Shown one piece after another: positions 1 through 6,967 of a stretch of DNA of 11,043 bases. The DNA is from Actinomycetota bacterium. GTDB taxonomy: Bacteria > Actinomycetota > Thermoleophilia > UBA2241. Every line of letters begins with the position of its first letter. Position 1 is the stretch's first letter. The position numbers were made by a program, and so were the translations under genes. The DNA lies in the NCBI GenBank assembly GCA_012719015.1, contig JAAYBE010000194.1, forward strand, positions 1 through 11,043, in the 5' to 3' direction. Below the pieces are notes generated by a model. The model had not been told where the DNA came from. It saw only the letters and a list, made by a program, of their open reading frames with translations, and did no database searches.

Positions 1-111
1 GCTCTCTTCACGCGGGACCGTCCGCGCGCGCACAGGGTCGTGGTCGCCGTCGGGGTGCTGCTGCTGATCGCGTTCACGGCGAAGTTCGCCGTGTTCAGCT
101 GGGTCTCGTGA
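1..111 (+). CDS. C-terminal tail of an unidentified membrane protein (5' end outside window)
   Basis: Frame 1 is open from the window edge to a TGA at 109-111 and encodes 36 residues: a short charged stretch (TRDRPRAHR), then about 22 hydrophobic residues (VVVAVGVLLLIAFTAKFAVF) and the end SWVS. This looks like the last transmembrane helix of a polytopic protein. Nearly every codon ends in G or C, as in the other genes here, which supports real coding. The family cannot be named from so little. It converges on the DUF2079 gene and the two coding regions overlap by 17 bp. Its neighbours are envelope glycosylation genes, so an envelope role is possible but unproven. Confidence 0.6.
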   Translation, partial: ALFTRDRPRAHRVVVAVGVLLLIAFTAKFAVFSWVS

Positions 112-1732
112 ACGAGCGACGCGCCGCGGCGTCCGGCGACGCGGCACCCGACGCTCCCGCGCCGTCGTCAACGCCGACCCTCTTGAACAGCAGGACCCCG
201 TCTTTGGCGTAGACGGAGACGAACCGGGGGTCCATCACCAGCCGCCCCAGGGCCAGCGAGTGCTGCGCCGCGTCCTCCTTGTCGAAGACGAACGGGCGTT
301 TCTGATCGACGATCACCCACTCGGCGTCGGCGTAGAAGGGGAAGACGTAGGCGACCCTGCGGGCGGCGAGCTGCGCCCCGGCGTTGTTGTTGGCCGACAC
401 CCTGGCTCCGTCCGGGATGAGGGCGACGGCCTCGTCCAATGCGGCCGCGTGCGCCGTCCTCGCGTAGTGGCCACCGCGGTAGGCCGCGCCGGGCAGGGAG
501 AACGGGAGCGGCCCCAGGAAGTAGTTGCCGGCGAGTGCGCAGAGCAGAACGGCGAGGGCGAGCGTGGAGCGTCGGACACGCTCGCCGCGCATGAGCCCGG
601 CCGTCTTCCGCGACGCTCCGCCGAGCCGGCGCCAGAGGCGCGTGACGCCCAGAACGGCGGCGGCGAACAGGAAGGGGATCTCGAGCGCCGTGTAGTGGAA
701 CTCGATGCGGCGCTGGTACACGGTGGTCGAGAGCGCGTTCAAGACGAGCTCGGGCAGCGTGATCAGCAGCGTGAGCGGACTGAGCAGCGGGGTGAACCCG
801 AGCGGCCACAGCAGCCGCAGCCAGTAGCGGAGGTTGGACGCCGAGAGAAGGTCCGCGATCGTCTGATCAGGCCGCGAGAGCGCGGTCTTGACCACTTCGC
901 CGGCACCGCTGCCGTACTCCCCATAACGGGCGATGAAGGCGCTCTGGTCGCCGCTGTAGTGCGGGATCACGACCCACACCGCGACCACGAACCAGGCCGC
1001 ACCGGCCGAAGTGACGAGGAGCGGCCAGAGCGAGCGTTTGCGGACAGCGAAGTACGCGCCCATCAGGGCGATCACCAGCGGTACCGTCTCCTTGCACGCC
1101 GCCGCCAGGACCAGAACGACCGCGGCGCGGGTCCATCGCCCCTCCTCCAGCCAGAGGAACGCCCACAGGAGCAGCGGGGTCGCGAGCGCGACCGGGTGGA
1201 ACTCGTTGAGCACCAGGAACCCCAGCGCGGGGTAGAGGAGGTAAGCGCCGGCGAGGAGGGCGGAGGCGTCCGGGTCGCGGGTGATCCGCACGCCCAGCCT
1301 GAAAGACGGCCACGCACCCGTCGCCACGACCACAGCCTGCCCCACGAGGAGCATCACCGGGCTCGGCCACACCAGCCAGGGGAGCGCGAACAGCGCGAGG
1401 ACGGGGTCGACGTGGGAGCCGAGCCGCGACATCTGCCGCGGCTGCGCGTCGCCGCTCGTGATCTCGAGGAAGCGGCCGTGCGCCGTGTTGTACACGGCCT
1501 GCACCATGTTGCCGAGATCGAACCGGGCGTCCATGTAGGCCCTGTACTTGAGCCACGAGAGCAACGAGTAGACGATGGCGAACAGGATGGCGCCGCCGAT
1601 CACGTAAAGAGCCCGGCGGCGCAGCAGGCTCTTCGTCTGCATCTCATCCGGTCCCTCGACCGGCACCGGAACGGGCGGGCCGGCGGCGCGGCGACTCCCG
1701 CCTGCCGCCCGTCGCCTCCGGCGGTCGCTCAT
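95..1732 (-). CDS. DUF2079 polytopic membrane protein (GT-C-type putative glycosyltransferase)
   Basis: The product has 545 residues. A basic, proline-rich cytoplasmic N-terminus (1-40) is followed by about nine membrane segments between residues 41 and 408 and a soluble C-terminal domain (410-545). Recognisable DUF2079 features are FDLGN (71-75), SHVDP (106-110), EFHP (177-180), CKE (213-215) and FHYTALEIPFLFAAA (345-359). DUF2079 proteins are related to GT-C membrane glycosyltransferases, which move sugars from polyprenyl-phosphate donors on the outer face of the membrane; the acceptor here is unknown. The start was chosen because the ATG is preceded by AGGAGG at 8 nt and overlaps the upstream stop as ATGA. 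The frame stays open upstream to about 2968, but that part is out-of-frame sequence across the two preceding genes and is not counted. It is last in a four-gene operon whose first gene could supply the lipid-linked sugar donor. Family confidence is high; the enzymatic role is inferred. Confidence 0.9.
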   Translation of the reverse strand: MSDRRRRRAAGGSRRAAGPPVPVPVEGPDEMQTKSLLRRRALYVIGGAILFAIVYSLLSWLKYRAYMDARFDLGNMVQAVYNTAHGRFLEITSGDAQPRQMSRLGSHVDPVLALFALPWLVWPSPVMLLVGQAVVVATGAWPSFRLGVRITRDPDASALLAGAYLLYPALGFLVLNEFHPVALATPLLLWAFLWLEEGRWTRAAVVLVLAAACKETVPLVIALMGAYFAVRKRSLWPLLVTSAGAAWFVVAVWVVIPHYSGDQSAFIARYGEYGSGAGEVVKTALSRPDQTIADLLSASNLRYWLRLLWPLGFTPLLSPLTLLITLPELVLNALSTTVYQRRIEFHYTALEIPFLFAAAVLGVTRLWRRLGGASRKTAGLMRGERVRRSTLALAVLLCALAGNYFLGPLPFSLPGAAYRGGHYARTAHAAALDEAVALIPDGARVSANNNAGAQLAARRVAYVFPFYADAEWVIVDQKRPFVFDKEDAAQHSLALGRLVMDPRFVSVYAKDGVLLFKRVGVDDGAGASGAASPDAAARRSFTRPS

Positions 1733-2775
1733 CCCGCCGCCCTCCTTCTCAGTACAGCGTCGGCCGCCGCCACCAGCGCCACGAAGAGCAGCTCCACCAG
1801 CGTGACCCACAGCCTCAGGAACAGCGCCCATGTGAGCGCAACTCCCCCGGGGAGCGCCCGGGAGAGCGAGGCGGTGAGGACCGCCTCGCGCACGCCGATG
1901 CCGCTGGGGACGAAGAACGCCGCCATGCCGGCGACGTAGGCGAGCGCGTGAGCGACGATCACGACCGGCAGCGCGTCCGCGCCGAGGCCCGTGACGGCGC
2001 GGGCGAGCATCCAGGCGCCCAGTCCGCCCACGAACCAGTCCGCCACGAACAGGCAGAGCAGGACCAGCACGGCGCGGAAGCCGACGACGATCTCGAGCGG
2101 CGGGCGGCGGGCGAGACGCAGGACGCGGTCGGCCAGCGGCCGGAACACGCGCGGGTGCATGAGCGCCACCAGAAGGGGGAGCGCGAGCAGGCTGAGCGCA
2201 GTGGCCCCGGGCCGGTACTCCCAGAAGGGGAAGAGAGCCGCGACGGCGAGCAGCGCCCCGCAGACGCCGAGCGCCTGCTCGTACAGCATCGCCGCCGTGA
2301 CCCGCTCCACGGCGTGGCCCTGCGAGTGGCTCATCCAGGCGCGTCCGACGAACATGAAGACGTTGCCGGGGACGTACCGCGCGAGGATGGACTTGCCCCA
2401 TACCGAAGCCGCCGGCCAGAAGGGGCTGCGCACGCCGCAGCCGCGCAGCAGAAGCCACCAGAAACCCGCCTGGGCGAAGTAGTAGGCGAGGAAGACCAGA
2501 CCGGAGGCGACCAGCCAACGCAGGTCGAGCCGCCAGTCGAACCCCTGGATGCTGCCCCAGGAGCGCGCCAGGTAGGCGGCCAGGAAGTAGGCGCTCGCCG
2601 CGACGATCGCGGCCTGCGCCACGCGGGCGGCCGCGCGGCGGCGTCGGGAGGCCTGCCGCCCCGCGCGCCGTGGGTCCGCGTCGGGACCGCCGCCCGCGTC
2701 TGACGCGCCGGAGGGCGGAGTCCGCAGCGCCCGGTCCGCCCGCGCAGAGCCGCCGTGCTCGCGGTCGCCCGTCAC
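1729..2775 (-). CDS. LPG_synthase_TM (UPF0104) flippase-like integral membrane protein
   Basis: The product has 348 residues. A polar, arginine-rich N-terminus (1-52) precedes about seven to eight membrane segments. Family motifs are RYVPGNVF (133-140), the glutamate in YEQ (165-167), PSGIGVREAVL (290-300) and a C-terminal RLWVTLVE (321-328). The family is the membrane domain named after lysylphosphatidylglycerol synthase and is also called a flippase-like domain. Stand-alone copies next to glycosyltransferases are common, and in some archaeal proteins (AglD type) it is fused to a GT2 domain. It may help move a lipid-linked sugar across the membrane; this is inference. No aminoacyl-transferase domain is present, so it is not an MprF enzyme. 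Translation starts at GTG 2773-2775, with GGAGG 4 nt upstream, overlapping the GT4 stop as GTGA. The gene ends in an ATGA overlap with the DUF2079 gene. Confidence 0.88.
   Translation of the reverse strand: MTGDREHGGSARADRALRTPPSGASDAGGGPDADPRRAGRQASRRRRAAARVAQAAIVAASAYFLAAYLARSWGSIQGFDWRLDLRWLVASGLVFLAYYFAQAGFWWLLLRGCGVRSPFWPAASVWGKSILARYVPGNVFMFVGRAWMSHSQGHAVERVTAAMLYEQALGVCGALLAVAALFPFWEYRPGATALSLLALPLLVALMHPRVFRPLADRVLRLARRPPLEIVVGFRAVLVLLCLFVADWFVGGLGAWMLARAVTGLGADALPVVIVAHALAYVAGMAAFFVPSGIGVREAVLTASLSRALPGGVALTWALFLRLWVTLVELLFVALVAAADAVLRRRAAG
1741..1746 (-). promoter_or_regulatory. Ribosome binding site of the DUF2079 gene
   Basis: A perfect AGGAGG on the minus strand lies 8 nt before the ATG at 1732. 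It sits inside the end of the preceding gene and settles the start of a reading frame that otherwise stays open for another 1.2 kb upstream. Confidence 0.8.
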
Positions 2776-3890
2776 GAGTCCTCCAGCGCGGCGAGCAGGC
2801 GGGCGGCGACAGCGGCGGGCGTGAAGGCCCGCCGATAGAGCGCCAGACCGGCCTCGCCGAGCCGGGCGCGGACGTCCGCGTCCAGGAGCCGACGCAGCGC
2901 GTCGGCCAGCGCGGCGGCGTCGCCGGCCGGCGTGAGTACCGCGCTCTCGCCGTCACGCAACCACTCACGGGCGCCGTCGGAGTCCGCAGTGATCACAGGC
3001 CGCCCACAGGCCAGCGCATCGTAGACTTTGTTGGGTATGACCCGGGCGGCCTTCTCCGAGAGGCCGAAGACGCCGAGGCACACGTCCGCCGCCAGCGTGT
3101 GCGCGCGCAGCTCGCGGGCGGGGAGCCGGCCGAGCCAGCAGACGTTGGTCAGTCGCCGGGCCGCGAGCGTGGCACGCAGCGGCCGCGAGAGCTGCCCCTC
3201 GCCGACGAGCACGAAGCGGACCGGGTCGGCGCGCAACCGCTCGGCTGCGGCGAGGACCACGTCCGCGCCGTGCAGCGGGCTCCACTTGCCGTACTGCAGG
3301 ACGGTGAGCGGCTCGTCGGGTGCGAGCCGACGGGCGGATCCACGGGCGCGCGGCTCCGGCAACGCGCCGACGGGCACCACCGCGACACGCCCCCGCGCGA
3401 GGCCGAACTCCTCCTGGTAGTAGCTGCCGTGCGACCACGTGTCGGCGAGCACGAGGTCCGGCAACCCGAACGCGACCTCGTCGACGGCACGGATCGCCGT
3501 CGCCTTGACGCCGCCGCGGCGCACGAGGGCGCGGTCGTCGGCGAACGTGTCGAACAGGGACACCAGGGGGTCGAAAACCAGACGGGCGCGACGCCATGCG
3601 GCCACGAGACGACCGGCGGGCACCAGGAAGTGGCCCGGATACCCGACGACGACCGCGTCCACCCGCAGGCATGGACGATGCTGCGCGACCAGGCGTGCAT
3701 GGGCGGCCGCCACTCCGATCGCCATACGCGCCGTGCCACACGCGCCGGTCATGTCCGCAGCGCTCAGCGCCGGCAGCGGGGCGCGGAATTCGTGGACCTC
3801 GACGCCGTGCTCCCGCAGACCCGCGAGGAGCACGGCATTGCGCGGATAGTCCGGGTCGTACGTCCCGAAGTACGCGATGGATCGGATCAC
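2772..3890 (-). CDS. Glycosyltransferase family 4 (GT-B fold)
   Basis: The product has 372 residues, a normal length for a soluble GT4 enzyme, and no membrane helix is obvious. The N-terminal Rossmann half begins with IAYFGTYDPDYPRN (5-18). The donor-binding half holds LQYGKWSPLHGADVV (198-212), FVLVGEG (226-232), LGRLPARELRAHTLAADV (253-270) and RVIPNKVYDALACGRPVI (283-300). The last stretch corresponds to the nucleotide-sugar-binding loop of GT4 proteins, with Asp291 where many members have the second Glu of the EX7E motif. It probably adds a hexose from a nucleotide sugar to a lipid-linked or envelope acceptor at the cytoplasmic face; neither donor nor acceptor can be read from sequence. 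The start is GTG 3888-3890, overlapping the GT2 stop (GTGA). Its own ribosome site is weak, which fits translational coupling. Confidence 0.9.
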   Translation of the reverse strand: MIRSIAYFGTYDPDYPRNAVLLAGLREHGVEVHEFRAPLPALSAADMTGACGTARMAIGVAAAHARLVAQHRPCLRVDAVVVGYPGHFLVPAGRLVAAWRRARLVFDPLVSLFDTFADDRALVRRGGVKATAIRAVDEVAFGLPDLVLADTWSHGSYYQEEFGLARGRVAVVPVGALPEPRARGSARRLAPDEPLTVLQYGKWSPLHGADVVLAAAERLRADPVRFVLVGEGQLSRPLRATLAARRLTNVCWLGRLPARELRAHTLAADVCLGVFGLSEKAARVIPNKVYDALACGRPVITADSDGAREWLRDGESAVLTPAGDAAALADALRRLLDADVRARLGEAGLALYRRAFTPAAVAARLLAALEDS

Positions 3891-4900
3891 GGCGACGCGG
3901 CGACTCCGGCGGCGCCCCCGTCCCGGCGCCGCCCCGGGGACGGCGCCCTCCCGACGTCGGCCGGCTCGAGCACGGCGCGGATCTGCGCGGGGTCCGGTCC
4001 GCGGCGGGCACGCGAGTTGGCGATGAGCTCGCCGACCAGGCCCAGACTGAGGAGCTGGATGCCGACGATGATGAGAAGGGCCCCGAGCAGGAGAAGCGGT
4101 CGCTGGCCGATGGGCTCGCCGAAGACGAGCTTCTCGACGGTCAGGTACAGCTCGATGATCACACCGATGACGGCGAGCAGCGTTCCGAGCCCTCCGAAGA
4201 GGTGTTGAGGACGGTGCTGGTAGCGCCCCAGGAAGAGGACGGTGAGGAGATCGAGGTAGCCCCGCATGTAACGCCGCCAGCCGTACTTGGACCTGCCCGC
4301 GGTGCGGCGCCGGTGGTTCACTTTGACCTCGGTGACCCGGAACCCCGCCTGGGCGGCCACGACCGGGATGTAGCGATGCAGCTCGCCATACACCGAGATC
4401 GTCTCGGTGACGTCGCGCCGGTACGCCTTGAGGCCGCAGTTGAAGTCGTGCAGCGGGATGCCCGACGCCGTCCGCACGGTCCAGTTGAAGAACCGTGAAG
4501 GCAGCGTCTTGTTGAGGGGATCCTGGCGGCGCTGCTTCCAGCCCGAGACGAGATCGTACCCGCGCGAGAGAGGCGCCATGAGACCGGGGATCTCGGCGGG
4601 ATCGTCCTGGCGGTCGCCGTCCATGGTGACGATGATGTCGCCACGGGCGGCGGCGAAACCGTGCGACAACGCCGTCGCCTTGCCGAAGTTGCGCCGCAGC
4701 CTGACGACGCGTACGTCGTCCCTCTTCTCGACGAGCCCCTGCATGACCTCGAACGACCGGTCACCGGACCCGTCGTCGACGAAGACGATCTCGTACGGAC
4801 CCTCGTGAGCCGCGAGCCCCTCGTCGATCTCGTCGACGAGGGGACCGAGGCTCTCCGCCTCGTTGTAGACCGGGATCACGAGTGAGAGCAGGCCGTCCAT
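3887..4900 (-). CDS. Glycosyltransferase family 2, polyprenyl-phosphate sugar synthase-like (GtrB/DPM1/ArnC type)
   Basis: The product has 337 residues, close to the usual size of GtrB-type enzymes. The GT-A domain shows VIPVYNE (8-14), VDDGSGD (41-47), the metal-binding DGD in VTMDGDRQDDP (91-101), NCGLKAYRR (154-162) and GRSKYGWRRYMRGY (202-215). Two membrane helices follow (about 233-256 and 268-292), with GELIANSR (290-297) at the end of the second. Such enzymes transfer glucose, mannose or another sugar from a nucleotide sugar to undecaprenyl phosphate on the cytoplasmic face; the sugar is not predictable. The frame is open 67 codons further upstream, but the ATG at 4898-4900 begins right before the first beta strand, as in the family, and the upstream part is arginine-rich and unlike it. 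The Shine-Dalgarno sequence is weak (GGGA, about 5 nt before ATG). It is first in the four-gene operon and could make the donor used by the DUF2079 protein. Confidence 0.92.
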   Translation of the reverse strand: MDGLLSLVIPVYNEAESLGPLVDEIDEGLAAHEGPYEIVFVDDGSGDRSFEVMQGLVEKRDDVRVVRLRRNFGKATALSHGFAAARGDIIVTMDGDRQDDPAEIPGLMAPLSRGYDLVSGWKQRRQDPLNKTLPSRFFNWTVRTASGIPLHDFNCGLKAYRRDVTETISVYGELHRYIPVVAAQAGFRVTEVKVNHRRRTAGRSKYGWRRYMRGYLDLLTVLFLGRYQHRPQHLFGGLGTLLAVIGVIIELYLTVEKLVFGEPIGQRPLLLLGALLIIVGIQLLSLGLVGELIANSRARRGPDPAQIRAVLEPADVGRAPSPGRRRDGGAAGVAASP

Positions 4901-5038
4901 ACGTCCCGCTAGGATACATCGTCGTCGTCGATCGCAGGCCCCGCCGCGACGGCCGCCGCACGCGACCCGTCTGCCCCGACGCCACTGACCATGGGAGGCG
5001 GGACGAGGCGCGGCGCCCGTGAACACCGCACCGACCTG

Positions 5039-5054
5039 CCACGTCACCACGTCA
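5039..5054. repeat. Tandem 8-bp direct repeat CCACGTCA x2
   Basis: CCACGTCA occurs twice with no gap (5039-5046 and 5047-5054), 10 bp upstream of the hairpin and about 75 bp before the ATG at 5128. Adjacent exact octamers between divergent operons could be a regulator-binding site. At this base composition chance cannot be excluded. Confidence 0.5.
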
Positions 5055-5064
5055 GTCGAGCTTG

Positions 5065-5099
5065 GGCCCCGCCGGGGGGCACTCCGTGCTGGCGGGGCC
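5065..5099 (+). promoter_or_regulatory. Extended hairpin in the leader of the toroid-protein gene
   Basis: GGCCCCGCC (5065-5073) pairs perfectly with GGCGGGGCC (5091-5099). Inside it GCAC (5079-5082) pairs with GTGC (5086-5089) around the loop TCC. The two stems are separated by an internal loop of five G on one side and a single T on the other. The structure ends 19 nt before the ribosome site GGAG (5119-5122). No T-run follows, so it is not a classic intrinsic terminator. It could be an mRNA-leader element, an operator, or a block between the divergent operons. Confidence 0.45.
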
Positions 5100-5127
5100 A
5101 CTGAGCGCTTGGTAGCATGGAGCGACG

Positions 5128-6960
5128 ATGCAGATGAGCAGGAGAATCCGGCTCGGAGTGGCCGCGGCGGCGCTCATCGCGGTCTCGTTCGCCGCCAGCG
5201 TCACCGCCGCTCGAAGGGCCGCCGACGACCGTCCGGGCAGAGTGACGCGAGGGCTCGACTACCTTCACTCGCGCCAGGGCGACAAGGGCGGTTTCGCGAC
5301 GCCCGCCAACACCGCGTGGGCCGTCCTCGGTGCGGTGGCGAGCGGCGAGCGCATGGGCTCGAGCGCCTGGACACGCAAGGGCAAGAACCCCTTCGACTTC
5401 CTCCAGGCGACCAACCACGAATCGGCCGCCACCAGCGCAGCGGTCGACAACGCCCCCGTCTACTACGCCCGCATGATCCTCGCCTACGTCGCCGTGGGCC
5501 GGCGGGAGCGGGTCTTCGTGGCGGGCACCCCGCAGGTCGACCTCCTCGCCAAGCTGTACGCCTACCAGGACATGACCGACGGCTCGCCCACCAGGGGCAG
5601 CTTCTCACCCTCGAGCTCGACGCGCGGCTTCGACGCCGTGCACACGACCTCATGGGCGGTGCTCGCCATGTACAACTTCAACGCCACCGATGGTGAGCGG
5701 TACAGGCTCGCCCGCACATGGCTGGCCACCCAGCAACGGGCCGGTGGCGGGTTTCCCGCCGAACCGGGCAAGAGCCCCGACTGCCTTGACACCGCGCTGG
5801 CGATCCAGGCGCTGACCGCGCGCGCCGACGGCCTCACGTGGGACCCGGCGGCGGCGCGGCAGTTCCTCAGGGACCACCAGAACGCTGACGGCGGGTTCCC
5901 GCGCTCAGCGGGCGGGCGGACCAATGCGGAGGCGACTGCGGCCGCCATCCAGGCCATCCTCGCCCTCGGCGAACGCCCCGACGACAGATCCTGGGCGGCC
6001 GCGCCGACCTATGCCGCCACCAACACGCCGATCGCAGCATTGACCGCGCTCCAGCTCAAGAACGGGGCCTACAAGCTCACCGTCCACGAGCGCTCCCGTC
6101 CGCTTGCCGTGACCAGCTGGGCGCTGACGGCGCTGCGACGCAAGAGCTTCGCCGCCTACCCCCGCAACATCGGCACGGCCGAGAAGCCGTTCGTGTCCCG
6201 ACCGCAGTTCCGCACCGTCTCCCCCAAGAACGGAGCCAGGTTCACGTCGCACGTCGTGCTGATCCGGTCCACCTACACCGACCGCTATCCCAAAGGGACC
6301 GGGATCGCCCCGGCGGCCTGCCGTCTCTACGTGGACGGGGTGAACCGCAGCAAGCCCGCCACGATCGGCAAGTATGGACTCCACCTGCTCCTCAAGAACG
6401 TCCCCAACGGGAGTCATACCTACAAGATCGAGCTGCGTGACCAGGCCGGCAACGTCAAGGCGGTGGAGCGCAAGTTCACCGTGGCCGCTCCCACCGTACC
6501 GCGGCCGGGCCCCGCGCCGACGCCGCGACCCACCTACCGCCCCGGCCCCGTCCTGCCGACGTCGCGCCCTCCGCGGACCTCGACGCCGCGGCCGTACTAC
6601 ACCGCCACTCCCTCCTCGCCTACGCCGTACCCCTCGTACGCACCGTCGCCGTACCTGAGCCCGCTGCCGTCGGCGGGCCCGATCGTCACCGGCTCGCCCG
6701 TGCCGTCGCCGAGCGTCTCGGCGAGTCCTGCCGGCGCCGGGGGAGGGGGAGGTAGTGCGGCCGGGTTCGTGGGTGGTACGCTCCTCGCCATGCTCCCCAT
6801 CGGGGTGGTCGTGTCGTACCTTCTGCTGCACCATCGGGAAGCGCTGCTGGGCGGAGCGAGCCGCGGCGAGGTCCTGCCCGGCGGCGGCAGCGCGTGGGAG
6901 CGGTTCAAGCGGACGCTGGCCAGATCGAAGGACCTGGCCCGTCCGTCCTCACGCGAGTGA
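5128..6960 (+). CDS. Secreted membrane-anchored alpha/alpha-toroid protein (prenyltransferase/squalene-cyclase-like repeats + Ig-like domain)
   Basis: The product has 610 residues. A signal peptide (1-27, SRRIRLGVAAAALIAVS core, cleavage near VTA) leads into a helical toroid (about 35-340) with repeated glycine-aromatic turns: GDKGGF (51-56), QQRAGGGF (202-209) and QNADGGF (251-257). An Ig-like beta domain follows (about 357-452, with LYVDGVN and GSHTYKIELRDQAGN). A Pro/Ser/Thr-rich stalk (453-535), a Gly-rich linker, one membrane helix (about 546-567) and a basic tail (568-610) complete it. The toroid fold is shared by terpene cyclases, protein prenyltransferases and vitamin B12 carriers. 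At the place of the class II cyclase DxDDTA motif it reads DCLDTA (218-223), lacking the central Asp, so cyclase chemistry is unlikely and ligand or protein binding more plausible. No LPXTG motif is present; anchoring is by the helix. GGAG lies 5 nt before the ATG; a second ATG at 5134 is possible. It is first in an operon with ExbB- and DUF2149-family genes. Confidence 0.88.
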   Translation: MQMSRRIRLGVAAAALIAVSFAASVTAARRAADDRPGRVTRGLDYLHSRQGDKGGFATPANTAWAVLGAVASGERMGSSAWTRKGKNPFDFLQATNHESAATSAAVDNAPVYYARMILAYVAVGRRERVFVAGTPQVDLLAKLYAYQDMTDGSPTRGSFSPSSSTRGFDAVHTTSWAVLAMYNFNATDGERYRLARTWLATQQRAGGGFPAEPGKSPDCLDTALAIQALTARADGLTWDPAAARQFLRDHQNADGGFPRSAGGRTNAEATAAAIQAILALGERPDDRSWAAAPTYAATNTPIAALTALQLKNGAYKLTVHERSRPLAVTSWALTALRRKSFAAYPRNIGTAEKPFVSRPQFRTVSPKNGARFTSHVVLIRSTYTDRYPKGTGIAPAACRLYVDGVNRSKPATIGKYGLHLLLKNVPNGSHTYKIELRDQAGNVKAVERKFTVAAPTVPRPGPAPTPRPTYRPGPVLPTSRPPRTSTPRPYYTATPSSPTPYPSYAPSPYLSPLPSAGPIVTGSPVPSPSVSASPAGAGGGGGSAAGFVGGTLLAMLPIGVVVSYLLLHHREALLGGASRGEVLPGGGSAWERFKRTLARSKDLARPSSRE

Positions 6961-6967
6961 GCGGAAC

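Larger units (their letters stand above)
4901..5127. promoter_or_regulatory. Divergent intergenic region between the glycosylation operon and the toroid/ExbB operon
   Basis: These 227 bp separate two divergent operons and should hold both promoters. No convincing -35/-10 pair is visible. On the minus strand TATCCT (4911-4916) could be a -10 box but would lie only about 10 bp from the GT2 ATG. On the plus strand TAGCAT (5113-5118) could be a -10 box but would make the toroid mRNA nearly leaderless. The region also contains a GTC run (4920-4930), an 11-bp palindrome GGCGC-G-GCGCC (5007-5017), a tandem 8-bp repeat and an extended hairpin, the last two listed separately. I see no small gene in it. 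Confidence 0.5.

Noticed and set aside
260..1939. Long plus-strand open frame (559 codons) opposite the DUF2079 gene.
   Set aside because: Its product is dominated by Arg, Glu, Gln and Gly, typical of an antisense shadow in GC-rich DNA; the minus-strand frame has clear membrane-protein structure and family motifs.
1729..2775. Full MprF-type lysylphosphatidylglycerol synthase.
   Set aside because: Only the membrane domain is present; the C-terminal aminoacyl-transferase domain is missing.
1733..2968. Open frame continuing upstream of the DUF2079 start, which would give a 957-residue protein.
   Set aside because: It runs in another frame across the flippase-like gene and into the GT4 gene, has arginine- and glycine-rich composition with no family features, and the strong ribosome site at 1741-1746 marks the true start.
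3434..3445. CACGTG core near CCACGTGTCGG as a parS half-site.
   Set aside because: The flanks do not match parS and it lies inside the GT4 coding sequence; only the 6-bp core agrees.
2670..4498. Long plus-strand open frames opposite the GT4 and GT2 genes.
   Set aside because: Low-complexity Arg/Ala/Pro/Gly content with no recognisable motif, and the opposite strand carries intact glycosyltransferases.
5113..5118. TAGCAT as the -10 box of the toroid operon.
   Set aside because: Transcription would begin about 3 nt before the ATG, beyond the good ribosome site GGAG at 5119-5122, and no -35 box is seen.
5040..5127. Cobalamin riboswitch before the toroid gene, suggested by GGCCACTGAG and the B12-carrier-like fold.
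   Set aside because: The conserved core elements of a cobalamin riboswitch (the GGTGAAAATCC-like segment and the B12 box) are not present in the right order, and the intergenic space before the ATG is short.
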